This document shows, piece by piece, positions 27,441-36,548 of a stretch of DNA of 64,000 nucleotides (its first letter is position 1; the number at the start of each line of letters is the position of its first letter). The stretch spans positions 397,128-461,127 of the forward strand of contig NZ_FNBP01000002.1 of assembly GCF_900102535.1 (NCBI RefSeq), read 5' to 3'. The translations under genes and the position numbers were made by a program. Source of the stretch: Sulfitobacter delicatus. Lineage in GTDB: Bacteria > Pseudomonadota > Alphaproteobacteria > Rhodobacterales > Rhodobacteraceae. The notes under the pieces are model-generated. The model searched no databases. It saw only the letters and a program-made list of their open reading frames with translations, and had not been told where the DNA came from.

Positions 27441-29213
27441 CTACCACAGCAGCGGGATCACCGCGCTGACCAGAACGGACATGCTGAGGTTCAGCGGAAT
27501 CCCAATGCGCATGAAGTCGGTGAACTTATACCCCCCCGGCCCGTAAACCAGCGTATTGGTCTGATAGCCAATCGGCGTGGCGAAGGCGCAGGACGCCGCG
27601 ATCATCACCGCCACCACCAAGGGCCGCGGGTCTATCCCAAGCGCATTGCCGAGGCTTATCGCAATCGGCGTCATAATAACCGCCACGGCGTTGTTGCTCA
27701 CGATCTCGGTCAGCGTGGTGGTCAGCAAAAACACCGCCCATATGATAAAGAAGGGCGGAAGTTGTGCCAAACCGGGTGCGATATTCTCGACGATCAGCGT
27801 AATCGCCCCCGAGTTTTGCAGCGCGGCCCCCACGGCCAGCATGGCGAAGATCAGCGCTAGCAAACGTCCTTCGACAAACGAAAACGCCTCTTCCGCATCA
27901 ATACAGCCCGTCACCAACACAATCGCGACAGCAATCACCGCCAAAGCCAAAATCGGCGCGACATTAAAGGCCGCCAGCACCACGATCCCCACCAGCGCAG
28001 TGATCGCAATCGGCGCATGGCTCCGGCGAAAGGCGCGCGCGGAAGGCTGGGTCACGTCAACCAGATTCATATCGCTCGCCAAACGCTGAATGTCTTCGGC
28101 AGCGCCTTCCAGCAGCAGCGTGTCCCCCACTTTGACGATCAACTGGTCCAGCTGCTGGCCGATGTTCTGGTTCCGCCGATGCACCGCCAGCGGATAAACC
28201 CCATAGCGCCGCCGCAGCCGCATTGAGCCAAGCGAACGCCCCACCATGCGACACCCCGGCGTGATCAGCACCTCGACGGTCGTGGTCTCCACCGCCGACA
28301 GCTGATCAACCCGGCGCAGTTCCTTGTTGTTCTGCAGGCTGAGCAGTTCGGTCATCTGTGTTCGCAGCACGACGCGGTCGCCCATCTGCAGTTCAACCCC
28401 CTTGAGATTGCGCCGCAGCGAGTCGTCGCCACGCACCACGTCGATCAACCGCACGCCCTCGCGTTTGAACAGCTGCACGTCCAATACCTCACGCCCGATG
28501 AGGTTGCTTTCGGGCGGGATCACCGCCTCGGTGAAGAACTTCATCTTCGAGCGGTCCGACAGCATATTCGCCATACTGTCGCGCGCCGGCAGTAACTTGT
28601 CTGCAAAGAGCAGCATATAGATCAGCCCCCAAGCGCAGACGACAAGCCCCACGGGCATGATCTCAAAAATGCCGAAAGGCGCCAGCCCCTGCCCCCGCGC
28701 CACACCATCGACCAAGAGGTTCGTGGATGTCCCGATCAGCGTCAGAGAGCCCCCCATAATGGCGGCATAACTCAGCGGGATCAGCAGCTTAGACGCTTTG
28801 GTGTTCAACGTTCGCGTCAGCTGCACCACCACCGGGATCATCACCACAACCACCGGCGTATTGTTCATAATCGCACTGGCCGCCATGACCGACAGGATCA
28901 CCCCCGCCACGGCAGTCTTGGGATGTGTCTTGGCCGAACGCTCGGCCAGTCGGGTCAGCACGTCCAAAGCCCCGGTCCGCACCAAAGCGCCCATGATGAT
29001 GAACATCGCCGCAATGGTCCAAGGCGCGGGGTTCGACAGAACCGCCAATGCGTCGTCATAGGGCAGCACACCAAGCGCCAGCAACAAGGCTGCACCGGCA
29101 ATGGCCACCACCTCAGTCGGGAAAGATTCGCGCAGAAACAGCACGAACATCATGCCAACAACCACCAGCGTCAGCACCGCCGTCTCCATCGGAGAAAAGC
29201 TAAAAAAATCCAT
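27441..29213 (-). CDS. SLC13/DASS-family permease with two RCK_C domains
   Basis: 590 residues from the ATG at 29213; a TTG just before is less likely. Same plan as the protein at 21721: membrane half 1 ending PLSYAAIMGGSLTLIGTSTNLLVDG, two RCK_C domains (about 205-285 and 295-375: GVELQMGDRVVLRTQM; LIVKVGDTLLLEGAAED), membrane half 2 with SNNAVAVIMTPIAISLGNALG and FATPIGYQTNTLVYGPGGYKF. The STN loop is closer to the SNT consensus than in the other copy. Sulfate or dicarboxylates are possible substrates. It ends 1 bp from the kinase-like gene, convergent. Confidence 0.92.
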   Translation of the reverse strand: MDFFSFSPMETAVLTLVVVGMMFVLFLRESFPTEVVAIAGAALLLALGVLPYDDALAVLSNPAPWTIAAMFIIMGALVRTGALDVLTRLAERSAKTHPKTAVAGVILSVMAASAIMNNTPVVVVMIPVVVQLTRTLNTKASKLLIPLSYAAIMGGSLTLIGTSTNLLVDGVARGQGLAPFGIFEIMPVGLVVCAWGLIYMLLFADKLLPARDSMANMLSDRSKMKFFTEAVIPPESNLIGREVLDVQLFKREGVRLIDVVRGDDSLRRNLKGVELQMGDRVVLRTQMTELLSLQNNKELRRVDQLSAVETTTVEVLITPGCRMVGRSLGSMRLRRRYGVYPLAVHRRNQNIGQQLDQLIVKVGDTLLLEGAAEDIQRLASDMNLVDVTQPSARAFRRSHAPIAITALVGIVVLAAFNVAPILALAVIAVAIVLVTGCIDAEEAFSFVEGRLLALIFAMLAVGAALQNSGAITLIVENIAPGLAQLPPFFIIWAVFLLTTTLTEIVSNNAVAVIMTPIAISLGNALGIDPRPLVVAVMIAASCAFATPIGYQTNTLVYGPGGYKFTDFMRIGIPLNLSMSVLVSAVIPLLW

Positions 29214-29306
29214 CAAGAACCTGTTGTTCGGGCAAAGGCGCGTTGTCCAGTTACCCCGATTGCCGCGCGCGGCGCAAGCGTCACGCGCGGCGACCAGCCG
29301 TCAACC

Positions 29307-30119
29307 TTAGGGAGCGCTCGCCTGTAACGCACCGCCCTCCCGAACCGGCACAATCCGCGTGGCGCGCCCCGTACGGTCATCGGTCTCGATATACACGCCC
29401 GACAGCGTCGCCTCGCCGTTCGCAGGCGTAAAGCGTTCCTTCGGCATGCCGGTGATAAAGCGCCGCAACGGCTCGGTCTTTTCCATGCCGATCACCGAAT
29501 GATAATCACCACACATGCCCGCATCGCTGAGATAAGCAGTCCCGCCCGGCAGCACCATCGCGTCCGCCGTGGGCACATGGGTATGGGTGCCGACGACAAG
29601 GCTCGCCCGCCCGTCGCACCAATGACCCATCGCCATCTTCTCGCTCGTCGCCTCGCAATGCATGTCGACGATAATCGCCTGCGCCATCCCGCCCAAAGGA
29701 TGTGTCTTCAACACCGGCTCCAGCGCCGAAAACGGATCATCAAAAGGCCGTTTCATAAACACCTGCCCAAGCGCTTGGGTCACCAAAACCTTCTTACCAT
29801 TCTGCGCCGTAAACAACCGCGCGCCCTTGCCCGGTGCGGATTTGGAGAAGTTCAGCGGCCGGATCACGCGCGGCTCCTGCTCGATAAAGCTCAGCATGTC
29901 CTTTTGGTCAAAGGCATGGTCGCCCAGCGTCAGACAATCCGCGCCCGCGTCCAACACGGTCTTCGCATGCGCGCCAGACAGCCCCATGCCACCGGTGGCA
30001 TTCTCGCCATTCACCACAATGAAATCGAGTTTCCACTCGCGCCGCAGCCGGGTGAGATTTTCCGTGATCGCCCGCCGTCCGGCCCGGCCCATCACATCGC
30101 CAAGGAATAGAATTTTCAT
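29307..30119 (-). CDS. ymdB: YmdB-type metallophosphoesterase (TIGR00282)
   Basis: 270 residues. Opens MKILFLGDVMGRAGRRAI (GDVMGxxGR motif), then VVNGENATGGMGLS, LTLGDHAFDQKD, IIVDMHCEATSEKMAMGHWCDG, VVGTHTHVPTAD, the metal ligands of this calcineurin-like family. The Bacillus relative is a 2',3'-cyclic-nucleotide phosphodiesterase affecting RNA turnover and biofilm formation; role here is inferred. Follows the fau gene on the same strand after a 134-bp gap with a dispersed repeat. Confidence 0.93.
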   Translation of the reverse strand: MKILFLGDVMGRAGRRAITENLTRLRREWKLDFIVVNGENATGGMGLSGAHAKTVLDAGADCLTLGDHAFDQKDMLSFIEQEPRVIRPLNFSKSAPGKGARLFTAQNGKKVLVTQALGQVFMKRPFDDPFSALEPVLKTHPLGGMAQAIIVDMHCEATSEKMAMGHWCDGRASLVVGTHTHVPTADAMVLPGGTAYLSDAGMCGDYHSVIGMEKTEPLRRFITGMPKERFTPANGEATLSGVYIETDDRTGRATRIVPVREGGALQASAP

Positions 30120-30183
30120 GGGCTATGGACTAGGCCGCAAGCCTCGCCACAGCAAGCCCTATTCGCCGCCCCCCTACGCCCCC

Positions 30184-30237
30184 CTCTTTTTGGCCAAAAA
30201 TACTTCACGGGGGTCCGGGGGTGTGAAACCCCCGGCG
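30184..30237. repeat. Dispersed repeat: TTTTTGGCCAAAAATACTT core plus G-run hairpin
   Basis: Second good copy, core at 30188-30206, followed by CACGGGGGTCCGGGGG and hairpin CGGGGG, TGTGAAA, CCCCCG. Between fau and ymdB. Confidence 0.7.
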
Positions 30238-30253
30238 GCCCGCAAATCAAACC

Positions 30254-30817
30254 TCAGCCCGACACCTCAATCACCCCCGCCTCCGTCACGATCAAATCCA
30301 ACGGCTCATCCGTCTCCTCCAGCGGAATGTCGTCCCACTCCTGCCCCGCAAAAGCGAAACCAATCGCCATCGTCGCACGCCGCGCCCGCAGCATCGCCAG
30401 CGTCCGGTCATAAAACCCGCCGCCGTACCCCAACCGCGCGCCCCTGCGGTTGAACGCCAAAAGCGGCACGATCACGATCTCCGGCACAAAAAAGTCGTTA
30501 TGCTCCGGGATCATCGCGCCAAAAGTCCCCGCCACCATCGGCGTCTCCGGCGTCCAGCGCGAAAAGGATAGCGGATGGTCCGGCCACATAATCACCGGCA
30601 CCCCCACCGGCCCATGGGCACAGGCTTCGGCCATCGCCGGGCGCGGGTCAATCTCGGTACGGATCGGCATAAACCCCGAGAGCGGCACGCCGCGGTAGCC
30701 CGCCAGCACCTCCGACAGATACCCCGCCTGCGCCGCATTCGCTTGTTCGAACAAAGGCTTACGCCGCGCAAAAGCCGCTTTGCGCGCTGCCGCCTTCGCC
30801 GCTGCCCCGTCGGTCAC
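30254..30817 (-). CDS. fau: 5-formyltetrahydrofolate cyclo-ligase
   Basis: 187 residues from a GTG at 30817 that overlaps the mgtE stop by 4 bp (GTGA); a TTG at 30829 is possible. ATP-dependent conversion of 5-formyl-THF to methenyl-THF, cytosolic folate recycling. Diagnostic RLGYGGGFYDRTLA near residue 130 and PLSGFMPIRTEIDPRPAM near 45 fit the family. In roseobacters it commonly neighbours ymdB, as here. Some members also affect thiamine metabolism or the 6S RNA locus; no such locus is seen here. Confidence 0.93.
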   Translation of the reverse strand: MTDGAAAKAAARKAAFARRKPLFEQANAAQAGYLSEVLAGYRGVPLSGFMPIRTEIDPRPAMAEACAHGPVGVPVIMWPDHPLSFSRWTPETPMVAGTFGAMIPEHNDFFVPEIVIVPLLAFNRRGARLGYGGGFYDRTLAMLRARRATMAIGFAFAGQEWDDIPLEETDEPLDLIVTEAGVIEVSG

Positions 30818-32217
30818 AACAACACCCAAGCCGCGAGTCCAAGGAAGGCAAAGAACCCCACAACATCCGTGACCGTGGTCACAAAGGCCCCCGAGGCTAA
30901 CGCCGGGTCCACACCAAACCGCTCCAGCAAGATCGGAATTCCCGTGCCCGCCAAACCCGCCACGACGAGGTTAATCACCATCGCCGTGGCGATCACATAG
31001 CCAAGCGCGGGCGAGCCGAACCAGACCACCCCGACCACGCCCATGATCACCGCAAAGATCAGCCCATTGACCAAACCCACCAAGACTTCCCGCCGGATCA
31101 CCCGCCAGACGTTGGAGCCGGTCAAATCCTTGGTCGCAAGCGCCCGTACGGCGACGGTCAGGCTCTGCGTCCCCGCATTGCCGCCCATCGACGCCACGAT
31201 CGGCATCAAGACGGCCAGTGCCACGATCTGCGCAATGGCTGCCTCGAACTGCGAAATCACCATCGACGCCGCAATCGCCGTGACCAAGTTCACCGCCAAC
31301 CACGGCAGACGCTGCTTGGTCGTCTCGGCCACACGGTCCGACAGCGACCCCTCGCCCACACCGGCCAGACGCAGGATGTCTTCTTCGTGTTCCTCATCCA
31401 GCACTGCCATCGCATCATCGATGGTAATCACACCAATCAGCCGCCCCTCCTCGTCCACCACAGGGGCCGAGATCAGGTGGTACTGGTTAAACGCATAGGC
31501 CACATCGCCCTCATCACGCATCGCGGGGATGATCTGAAAGGTCTCTTCCAGAATATCCGCCAATCGCGTCTCGCGGCGCGAGCGCATGAGTTTGCCAAGC
31601 GTCACATTGCCCACCGGATGCAGGCGCGGGTCGACCATGACGATGTGGTAAAACTGGTCCGGCAGGTCTTCCTCCGCCGTGGCGCGCAGGTGGTCGATGG
31701 CTTGGCCCACCGTCCAATGCTCCGGCGCCATGACGACCTCGCGCTGCATCATCCGGCCTGCGGAATACTCCGGCCAGTTCAGCGCCTGTTCAACGGCAAC
31801 CCGGTCGGTTTCCTCCAGCGCGTCAAGGATGGTTTCTTGCTGGTCCCCCTCCAAATCCTCAATCAGATCAACCACATCGTCGCTGTCGAGCTCGCGCACC
31901 GCTTGGGTCAGCACCTGCGGCGTCAGGATCGAGATGACTTCCTCGCGGATCGACTCGTCGAGTTCCGACAGGATTTCGCCGTCAAACTCCTGCCCGTAAA
32001 GCCGGATCAGCGCGGCCCGGTCGGCCTCGTCAATCTGCTCCAAAAGGTCAGCGATATCCGCCGCGTGCAGCGGTTCCATCAACTGGGTCAGATGCGCCTG
32101 ATCCCCGGCCTCCACGGTCTCAAGGATCGCGGATACGGCCTTGCGGTCGAGCATATAGGCCTCGGCCTCATCCTCGGGCGCGACCGCCGGATCCAGCTCC
32201 TCAATCTGCTCTGACAT
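30814..32217 (-). CDS. mgtE: Magnesium transporter MgtE
   Basis: 467 residues from the ATG at 32217. N-terminal MgtE_N superhelical domain (about 25-135: HAADIADLLEQIDEADRAALIRL), a CBS pair (about 140-265: AGRMMQREVVMAPEHWTVGQAI; VVDEEGRLIGVITIDDAMAVL) and a C-terminal five-helix pore with PIVASMGGNAGTQSLTVAVRALA, the Mg2+ selectivity sequence. Mg2+ (also Co2+) uptake gated by cytosolic Mg2+. Divergent from guaD. Ends with the GTGA overlap into fau. Confidence 0.95.
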   Translation of the reverse strand: MSEQIEELDPAVAPEDEAEAYMLDRKAVSAILETVEAGDQAHLTQLMEPLHAADIADLLEQIDEADRAALIRLYGQEFDGEILSELDESIREEVISILTPQVLTQAVRELDSDDVVDLIEDLEGDQQETILDALEETDRVAVEQALNWPEYSAGRMMQREVVMAPEHWTVGQAIDHLRATAEEDLPDQFYHIVMVDPRLHPVGNVTLGKLMRSRRETRLADILEETFQIIPAMRDEGDVAYAFNQYHLISAPVVDEEGRLIGVITIDDAMAVLDEEHEEDILRLAGVGEGSLSDRVAETTKQRLPWLAVNLVTAIAASMVISQFEAAIAQIVALAVLMPIVASMGGNAGTQSLTVAVRALATKDLTGSNVWRVIRREVLVGLVNGLIFAVIMGVVGVVWFGSPALGYVIATAMVINLVVAGLAGTGIPILLERFGVDPALASGAFVTTVTDVVGFFAFLGLAAWVLL

Positions 32218-32338
32218 CCAGCCGTCTCCCTGCCTGTGTGATCTTGGGGCCGACCATATGCAAGCGCCCCGGCTGGCACAATGCCACCCGCGACGCTTCG
32301 GTATTGTTCCCCGTCCCGGCGTCACCTAAACCACTGGC

Positions 32339-33640
32339 ATGACAAATCAACGACTCCTTTTGGGCGCGACGCTCACCTATTCCGGCAACCCGATGCAAAG
32401 CGCATGGGAAGACGCCGTGCAGATCGACAGCGCGGGCGGCGTGCTGATCGAGGATGGCCATATCGCGGCTGTCGGCAATGGCGAAAAACTGCGCGCCGCG
32501 CATCCGCAGGCTGAGGTCACGCGCTACAGTGACGCGCTCATCTGCCCCGGATTTGTCGACGCCCATGTGCATTACCCGCAAACCGCGATCATCGCGTCTT
32601 GGGGCAAGCGGCTGATCGATTGGCTCAACAGCTACACCTTCCCCGAAGAGATGCGCCTGTCGGACCCGGCCTATGCCGAGCAGATTGCCGCGCGGTATCT
32701 CGACCTCACGCTGGCCCACGGCACCACCACGGTTGCCTCTTACTGCACCATCCACCCGCATAGCGCCGACGCGCTGTTCCAAGCGGCGGCGGATCGGGGC
32801 CAGCGCATCGTCGCGGGCAAGACCTGCATGGACCGCAACGCCCCCGAAGGGCTGCGCGACACGGTGCAATCGGCCTATGACGACAGCAAAGCGTTGATTG
32901 AGCGCTGGCATGGCAAGGGCCGCTCAAGCTATGCAATCACGCCGCGTTTCTCGCCGACCTCGACGCCCGAGCAGCTCTCGGCCCTCGGCGCGCTTTGGGC
33001 GGAGCATCCGACTTGCCTGATGCAGACGCACCTGAGCGAACAGACCGATGAGATCGCATGGGTGCGGGAGCTTTACCCCGACGCCCGCGATTATCTCGAC
33101 ACCTATGAAACACACGGACTGCTCGGCGAACGTGGCCTTTACGGCCATGCGATCCACCTTGAGCCACGCGAGATCGATCGGCTGGCCGAGGTCGGCGGCG
33201 CGCTGGTGCATTGCCCAACGTCGAATACATTCATCGGCTCCGGCCTGTTCGACATGACCGGACTGGCGAAACGGAACATCCCCTTGGCACTAGCCACAGA
33301 TACCGGCGGCGGGTCGTCCTTTTCGATGCTGCGGACCATGGCGGCGGCCTATGAGGTCGGCCAGTTGCGGGGGACGCCTTTGCACGCGGCGCAGTTGATC
33401 TGGCTCGGCACCGCAGGCTCGGCGCGCAGCCTGCATTTGCAGGATCAGGTGGGTTCGTTGGCCGAAGGGATGGAGGCGGATATCACTGTACTGTCGCTAG
33501 ACTCCACATCCGCGATTGCGCAGCGGCATGGGGCGGCGAAGGATATTTGGGAGAGCCTCTTCGCGACGATCATGATGGGCGATGACCGGGCGGTGAAGGA
33601 TGTTTGGGTCGCAGGAAAGCGCATCGGTCAAGACACCTAA
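32339..33640 (+). CDS. guaD: Guanine deaminase
   Basis: 433 residues. Zinc amidohydrolase that converts guanine to xanthine. HVH metal motif in GFVDAHVHYPQTAIIASWGKRLIDWL, a guanine-deaminase-specific block; later TCLMQTHLSEQTDEI, GERGLYGHAIHLE, and ATDTGGGSSFSMLRTMAAAYE with the metal-ligand Asp. Length normal. Divergent from mgtE by about 120 bp. A second purine-type deaminase lies at 34182, pointing to purine salvage. Confidence 0.94.
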   Translation: MTNQRLLLGATLTYSGNPMQSAWEDAVQIDSAGGVLIEDGHIAAVGNGEKLRAAHPQAEVTRYSDALICPGFVDAHVHYPQTAIIASWGKRLIDWLNSYTFPEEMRLSDPAYAEQIAARYLDLTLAHGTTTVASYCTIHPHSADALFQAAADRGQRIVAGKTCMDRNAPEGLRDTVQSAYDDSKALIERWHGKGRSSYAITPRFSPTSTPEQLSALGALWAEHPTCLMQTHLSEQTDEIAWVRELYPDARDYLDTYETHGLLGERGLYGHAIHLEPREIDRLAEVGGALVHCPTSNTFIGSGLFDMTGLAKRNIPLALATDTGGGSSFSMLRTMAAAYEVGQLRGTPLHAAQLIWLGTAGSARSLHLQDQVGSLAEGMEADITVLSLDSTSAIAQRHGAAKDIWESLFATIMMGDDRAVKDVWVAGKRIGQDT

Positions 33641-33651
33641 CTAAGGGCAGC

Positions 33652-33750
33652 GCCGACCCGCGGGGTGGCGCAAAAGCGCCGCCCCAGGGGGGCGGGTCAT
33701 GCCGAAGGCATGCCTATGGCATGACGCTGCCCGGCCCAAGGCCGGGCGGG
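33652..33750. repeat. Cluster of three GC-rich hairpins (mosaic repeat family, copy C)
   Basis: Between guaD and the CAP gene stand, in order: GGGGTGGCGC, AAAA, GCGCCGCCCC (33662-33685, one G-U); an 8-bp inverted pair GTCATGCC / GGCATGAC (33696-33725) containing a smaller CATGCC hairpin; GCCCGGCC, CAA, GGCCGGGC (33729-33747). Parts (CGCCGACCCGCGGG; GCTGCCCGGC...CCGGGCGGG) recur in the repeats near 41.6-41.9 kb and 46.0-46.2 kb. May also end transcription of both genes. Confidence 0.6.
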
Positions 33751-33765
33751 ACATTCATCGAGCGT

Positions 33766-34185
33766 TCAACAAGGTGCCGCCAGCACCATCACCCAAACAT
33801 CGCCTTCAGCCCGCGCCATCCCCATCTCATGCGCACGCGGCTCAACCATATTCCGATAATGCCCGGACGAATTGGTCCAGCCCCTCATCACCGCGTTCAA
33901 AGACCGCTGACCCTTGGCGATATTCTCGGCCACAAAGCACCACTGATACCCCGCCTTCGTCACCCGTTTCCCCACAGTCGAACCATTCCGCCCGCTGTGA
34001 CTGAAATACCCATGTTTCGCCATATCGCGGGCATGGGCCTGCGCCGCCTGCTCCAACCGGTCGCTATAGCTCAGAGGCTTCAACCCCTTCACATCCCGCA
34101 GCGCATTCACGGCCTCCAGCCCCATCGGATCAGCCAAAGCCGGAACCGCCGCCAGCGCCATCACCGCCGCCAAAACATGCCTCAT
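33766..34185 (-). CDS. Secreted CAP-domain protein (SCP/PR1-like)
   Basis: 139 residues. Signal peptide MRHVLAAVMALAAVPALA, then a compact CAP domain: LNALRD-like VNALRDVKGLKPLSYSDRL, AQAHARDMAKHGYFSHSGRNG, NIAKGQRSLNAVMRGWTNSSGHYRNM, then MGMARAEGDVWVMVLAAPC. The His and Glu/Asn residues of the CAP cleft are present (HGYFSH, SSGHYRNM). Bacterial CAP proteins are extracytoplasmic; activity is mostly unknown. Starts inside the stop of the upstream deaminase gene (ATGA overlap), so likely co-transcribed with it. Confidence 0.87.
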   Translation of the reverse strand: MRHVLAAVMALAAVPALADPMGLEAVNALRDVKGLKPLSYSDRLEQAAQAHARDMAKHGYFSHSGRNGSTVGKRVTKAGYQWCFVAENIAKGQRSLNAVMRGWTNSSGHYRNMVEPRAHEMGMARAEGDVWVMVLAAPC

Positions 34186-35516
34186 CCAGCAAGCCCCCTC
34201 GCCAGTTCATTCTGCCGCGCCACCTGTGCGGCCAGATCAATCGTCACGACCTGACCATCGCGCACCACTTGCCGCCCCTCAACAAAAAGGTCCCGCACAG
34301 CCGTCGGCCCGGCAAGAAGCAGCGCAGCAGGGTCCCAACTGCCCGCACTCGCCACGCCGGACACATCCCAGATCGCCACATCCGCGCGTTTGCCGACCGC
34401 CAGCCGTCCGCAATCAGGCCGCCCCAGCACATCCGTGCCGCCCCGCGTCGCCATCTCCAGCGCCGCCCGCGGGCTCATCGCATCCGCGCCCTGCGCCACG
34501 CGTTGCAAGAGCATCGCCTGCCGCGCCTCCGCCGCGAGATTGCCGCAGTCGTTACTGGCCGAGCCATCGACTCCCAACCCCACCGGCACCCCCGCATCGA
34601 GCATGGCGCGCACTTGCGCGATGCCCGACCCCAAGCGACAATTTGAGCAAGGACAATGCGCCACCCCGGTGCGCGTGCGTGCAAAAAGGTCAATCTCGCC
34701 CGCGTCCAACTGCACACAATGCGCATGCCAAACGTCGTCACCCAGCCAACCCAGATCCTCAGCATATTGCCCAGGCCGGCAGCCGAATTTCTCAAGCGAA
34801 TAGGCCACATCCTCAGCATTCTCGGCCAGATGGGTGTGCAGCATCACCCCCTTGTCCCGCGCCAACAGCGCCGTGTCGCGCATCAATTCGCGGCTGACAG
34901 AAAACGGCGAACAGGGTGCCAAGCCCACACGGCACATCGACCCTTCGGCCGGATCGTGGAAGGCATCCACCACACGAATGCTATCCTCCAAAATCGCCGC
35001 CTCACGCTCGACCAGCATGTCGGGCGGCAGGCCACCGTTGCTTTCGCCAATGCTCATCGCCCCCCGCGTCGGATGAAACCGCAGCCCCAGTTCGGCGGCG
35101 GCGTGGATCGTATCCTCCAGCCGCACGCCATTAGGGTAGAGATACAGGTGATCCGAACTCAAACTACAGCCCGACAGCGCCATCTCCGCCAGCCCGATCT
35201 GCGCCGAGACGAACATATGCTCCGGCCCCATCCGCGCCCAGATCGGGTAGAGCCGTTGCAGCCAGCCAAACAGCAGCGCGTCCTGTGCGCCCGGCACGGC
35301 GCGGGTCATGCTTTGGTACAGATGATGGTGCGTGTTGACCAAGCCGGGGGTCACGACGCAGCCTTTGGCCTCGACGACCTCGCCCGTGGTCTGCAGACCC
35401 TGCCCGATCTCGACAATCACCCCATCGCGCAGCAGCAGGTCAGCGCCGGCTAGCTCACGACGGTCGTCATCCATGGTGACAAGGTGGTCCGCCCCGCGGA
35501 TGAGAATTTCGGCCAT
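34182..35516 (-). CDS. 8-oxoguanine deaminase-type amidohydrolase
   Basis: 444 residues from the ATG at 35516. Metal-dependent hydrolase of the AtzB/TrzN/8-oxoguanine-deaminase group: VTPGLVNTHHHLYQSMTRAVPGAQDALLFGWLQ-type N-terminus (HxH pair), MLHTHLAENAEDVAYS, WHAHCVQLDAGEIDLFARTRTGVAHCP, LGVDGSASNDCGNLAAEAR. This order of motifs is that of enzymes deaminating 8-oxoguanine or related triazines and pterins. The exact substrate is not proven. It overlaps the CAP gene by 4 bp; guaD is nearby on the other strand. Confidence 0.88.
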   Translation of the reverse strand: MAEILIRGADHLVTMDDDRRELAGADLLLRDGVIVEIGQGLQTTGEVVEAKGCVVTPGLVNTHHHLYQSMTRAVPGAQDALLFGWLQRLYPIWARMGPEHMFVSAQIGLAEMALSGCSLSSDHLYLYPNGVRLEDTIHAAAELGLRFHPTRGAMSIGESNGGLPPDMLVEREAAILEDSIRVVDAFHDPAEGSMCRVGLAPCSPFSVSRELMRDTALLARDKGVMLHTHLAENAEDVAYSLEKFGCRPGQYAEDLGWLGDDVWHAHCVQLDAGEIDLFARTRTGVAHCPCSNCRLGSGIAQVRAMLDAGVPVGLGVDGSASNDCGNLAAEARQAMLLQRVAQGADAMSPRAALEMATRGGTDVLGRPDCGRLAVGKRADVAIWDVSGVASAGSWDPAALLLAGPTAVRDLFVEGRQVVRDGQVVTIDLAAQVARQNELARGLAG

Positions 35517-35636
35517 TGCGCACACTCTTCAATCGCCCGTCTCATGAAGAATGCATGGGGCCGATGGAAAACGGGCATGAGAACCGACCTGAGCCGTTTC
35601 CATAACCTAAAGTTGAGCAATGCGTCAACGCGCGGG

Positions 35637-36437
35637 TCAGTGCTCCGACAGGATCGCCAAAGCCTGCGCGTGAATTTCGGCATTCGCCGCCGCCACGGCA
35701 CGCCCGCCCTCATGCACCGGATTTCCCTGCCAATCAGTCACGATCCCACCCGCGGCCTGTACCACCGCGATGGGCGCCTGAATGTCATAGGCGTTGAGCC
35801 CCGCCTCGATCACCAGATCGACCTGCCCCGCCGCGACGAGCGCATAGGCATAGCAATCCATCCCGTAACGGGTCAGCAGAGCCTGTGCCGACACGGCGCG
35901 AAACGCCGCGGCCTCTTGCGTGCTGCCCACTTCCGGAAATGTCGTGAAAACAATCGCTTGACGCAGGTCTCGCGGCGCGCGTGTCGCAAGGCTGCGCTGG
36001 CCATGTGGACCCGTCAGCAGCGCCCCATCCGGCGCACCTTCAAACCGCTCGCCGATATAGGGCTGGTCGATGATCCCATAAAACGGCCCCGACACGTCAC
36101 TCACCGCGATCAGCACACCCCATGTCGGCGTGCCGCTGAGAAACCCGCGGGTGCCATCAATCGGGTCGAGCACCCAAGTCAGCCCCGACGTCCCCGGCTG
36201 CGCGCCATATTCTTCGCCCAAAAATCCGTCCGCCGGACGCTCCTGCGCCAAAACCTCGCGCATCGCCCGTTCGGCGGCGCGGTCTGCCTCCGTCACTGGA
36301 TCAAAGCCTGCGCCGAGTTTATTGTCGGCAATCAGATCAAGCGCGCGGAAATAGGGCAGGATCACCGCCCGTGCGGCATCCGCCATGAGATGCGCCACGC
36401 GGCGGATGTCGGGGTCAAAATCTGTCGTGTTTACCAT
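35637..36437 (-). CDS. hisN: Inositol-monophosphatase-family phosphatase, histidinol-phosphatase type
   Basis: 266 residues. Li+-sensitive phosphatase fold: FDPVTEADRAAERAMREVL, FLGEEYG, the metal-binding WVLDPIDGTRGFLSGTPTWG, and C-terminal GLNAYDIQAPIAVVQAAGG. The GTRGFLSG version and YDIQAPI are the features of alphaproteobacterial histidinol-phosphate phosphatases (HisN) rather than inositol or CysQ enzymes; the last step but one of histidine synthesis. No other his gene is in the window, so the substrate remains inferred. Confidence 0.85.
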   Translation of the reverse strand: MVNTTDFDPDIRRVAHLMADAARAVILPYFRALDLIADNKLGAGFDPVTEADRAAERAMREVLAQERPADGFLGEEYGAQPGTSGLTWVLDPIDGTRGFLSGTPTWGVLIAVSDVSGPFYGIIDQPYIGERFEGAPDGALLTGPHGQRSLATRAPRDLRQAIVFTTFPEVGSTQEAAAFRAVSAQALLTRYGMDCYAYALVAAGQVDLVIEAGLNAYDIQAPIAVVQAAGGIVTDWQGNPVHEGGRAVAAANAEIHAQALAILSEH

Positions 36438-36548
36438 GCAAAATGCTTGGCAGTTTGCGGGTCTCTGCGCAAGCCTCAGACTGCAAAAGCCGCCCCGCTT
36501 TTACCGCGGAACGGCCAGCATATACGTGCATTTCAACCAGAGGTCGTA

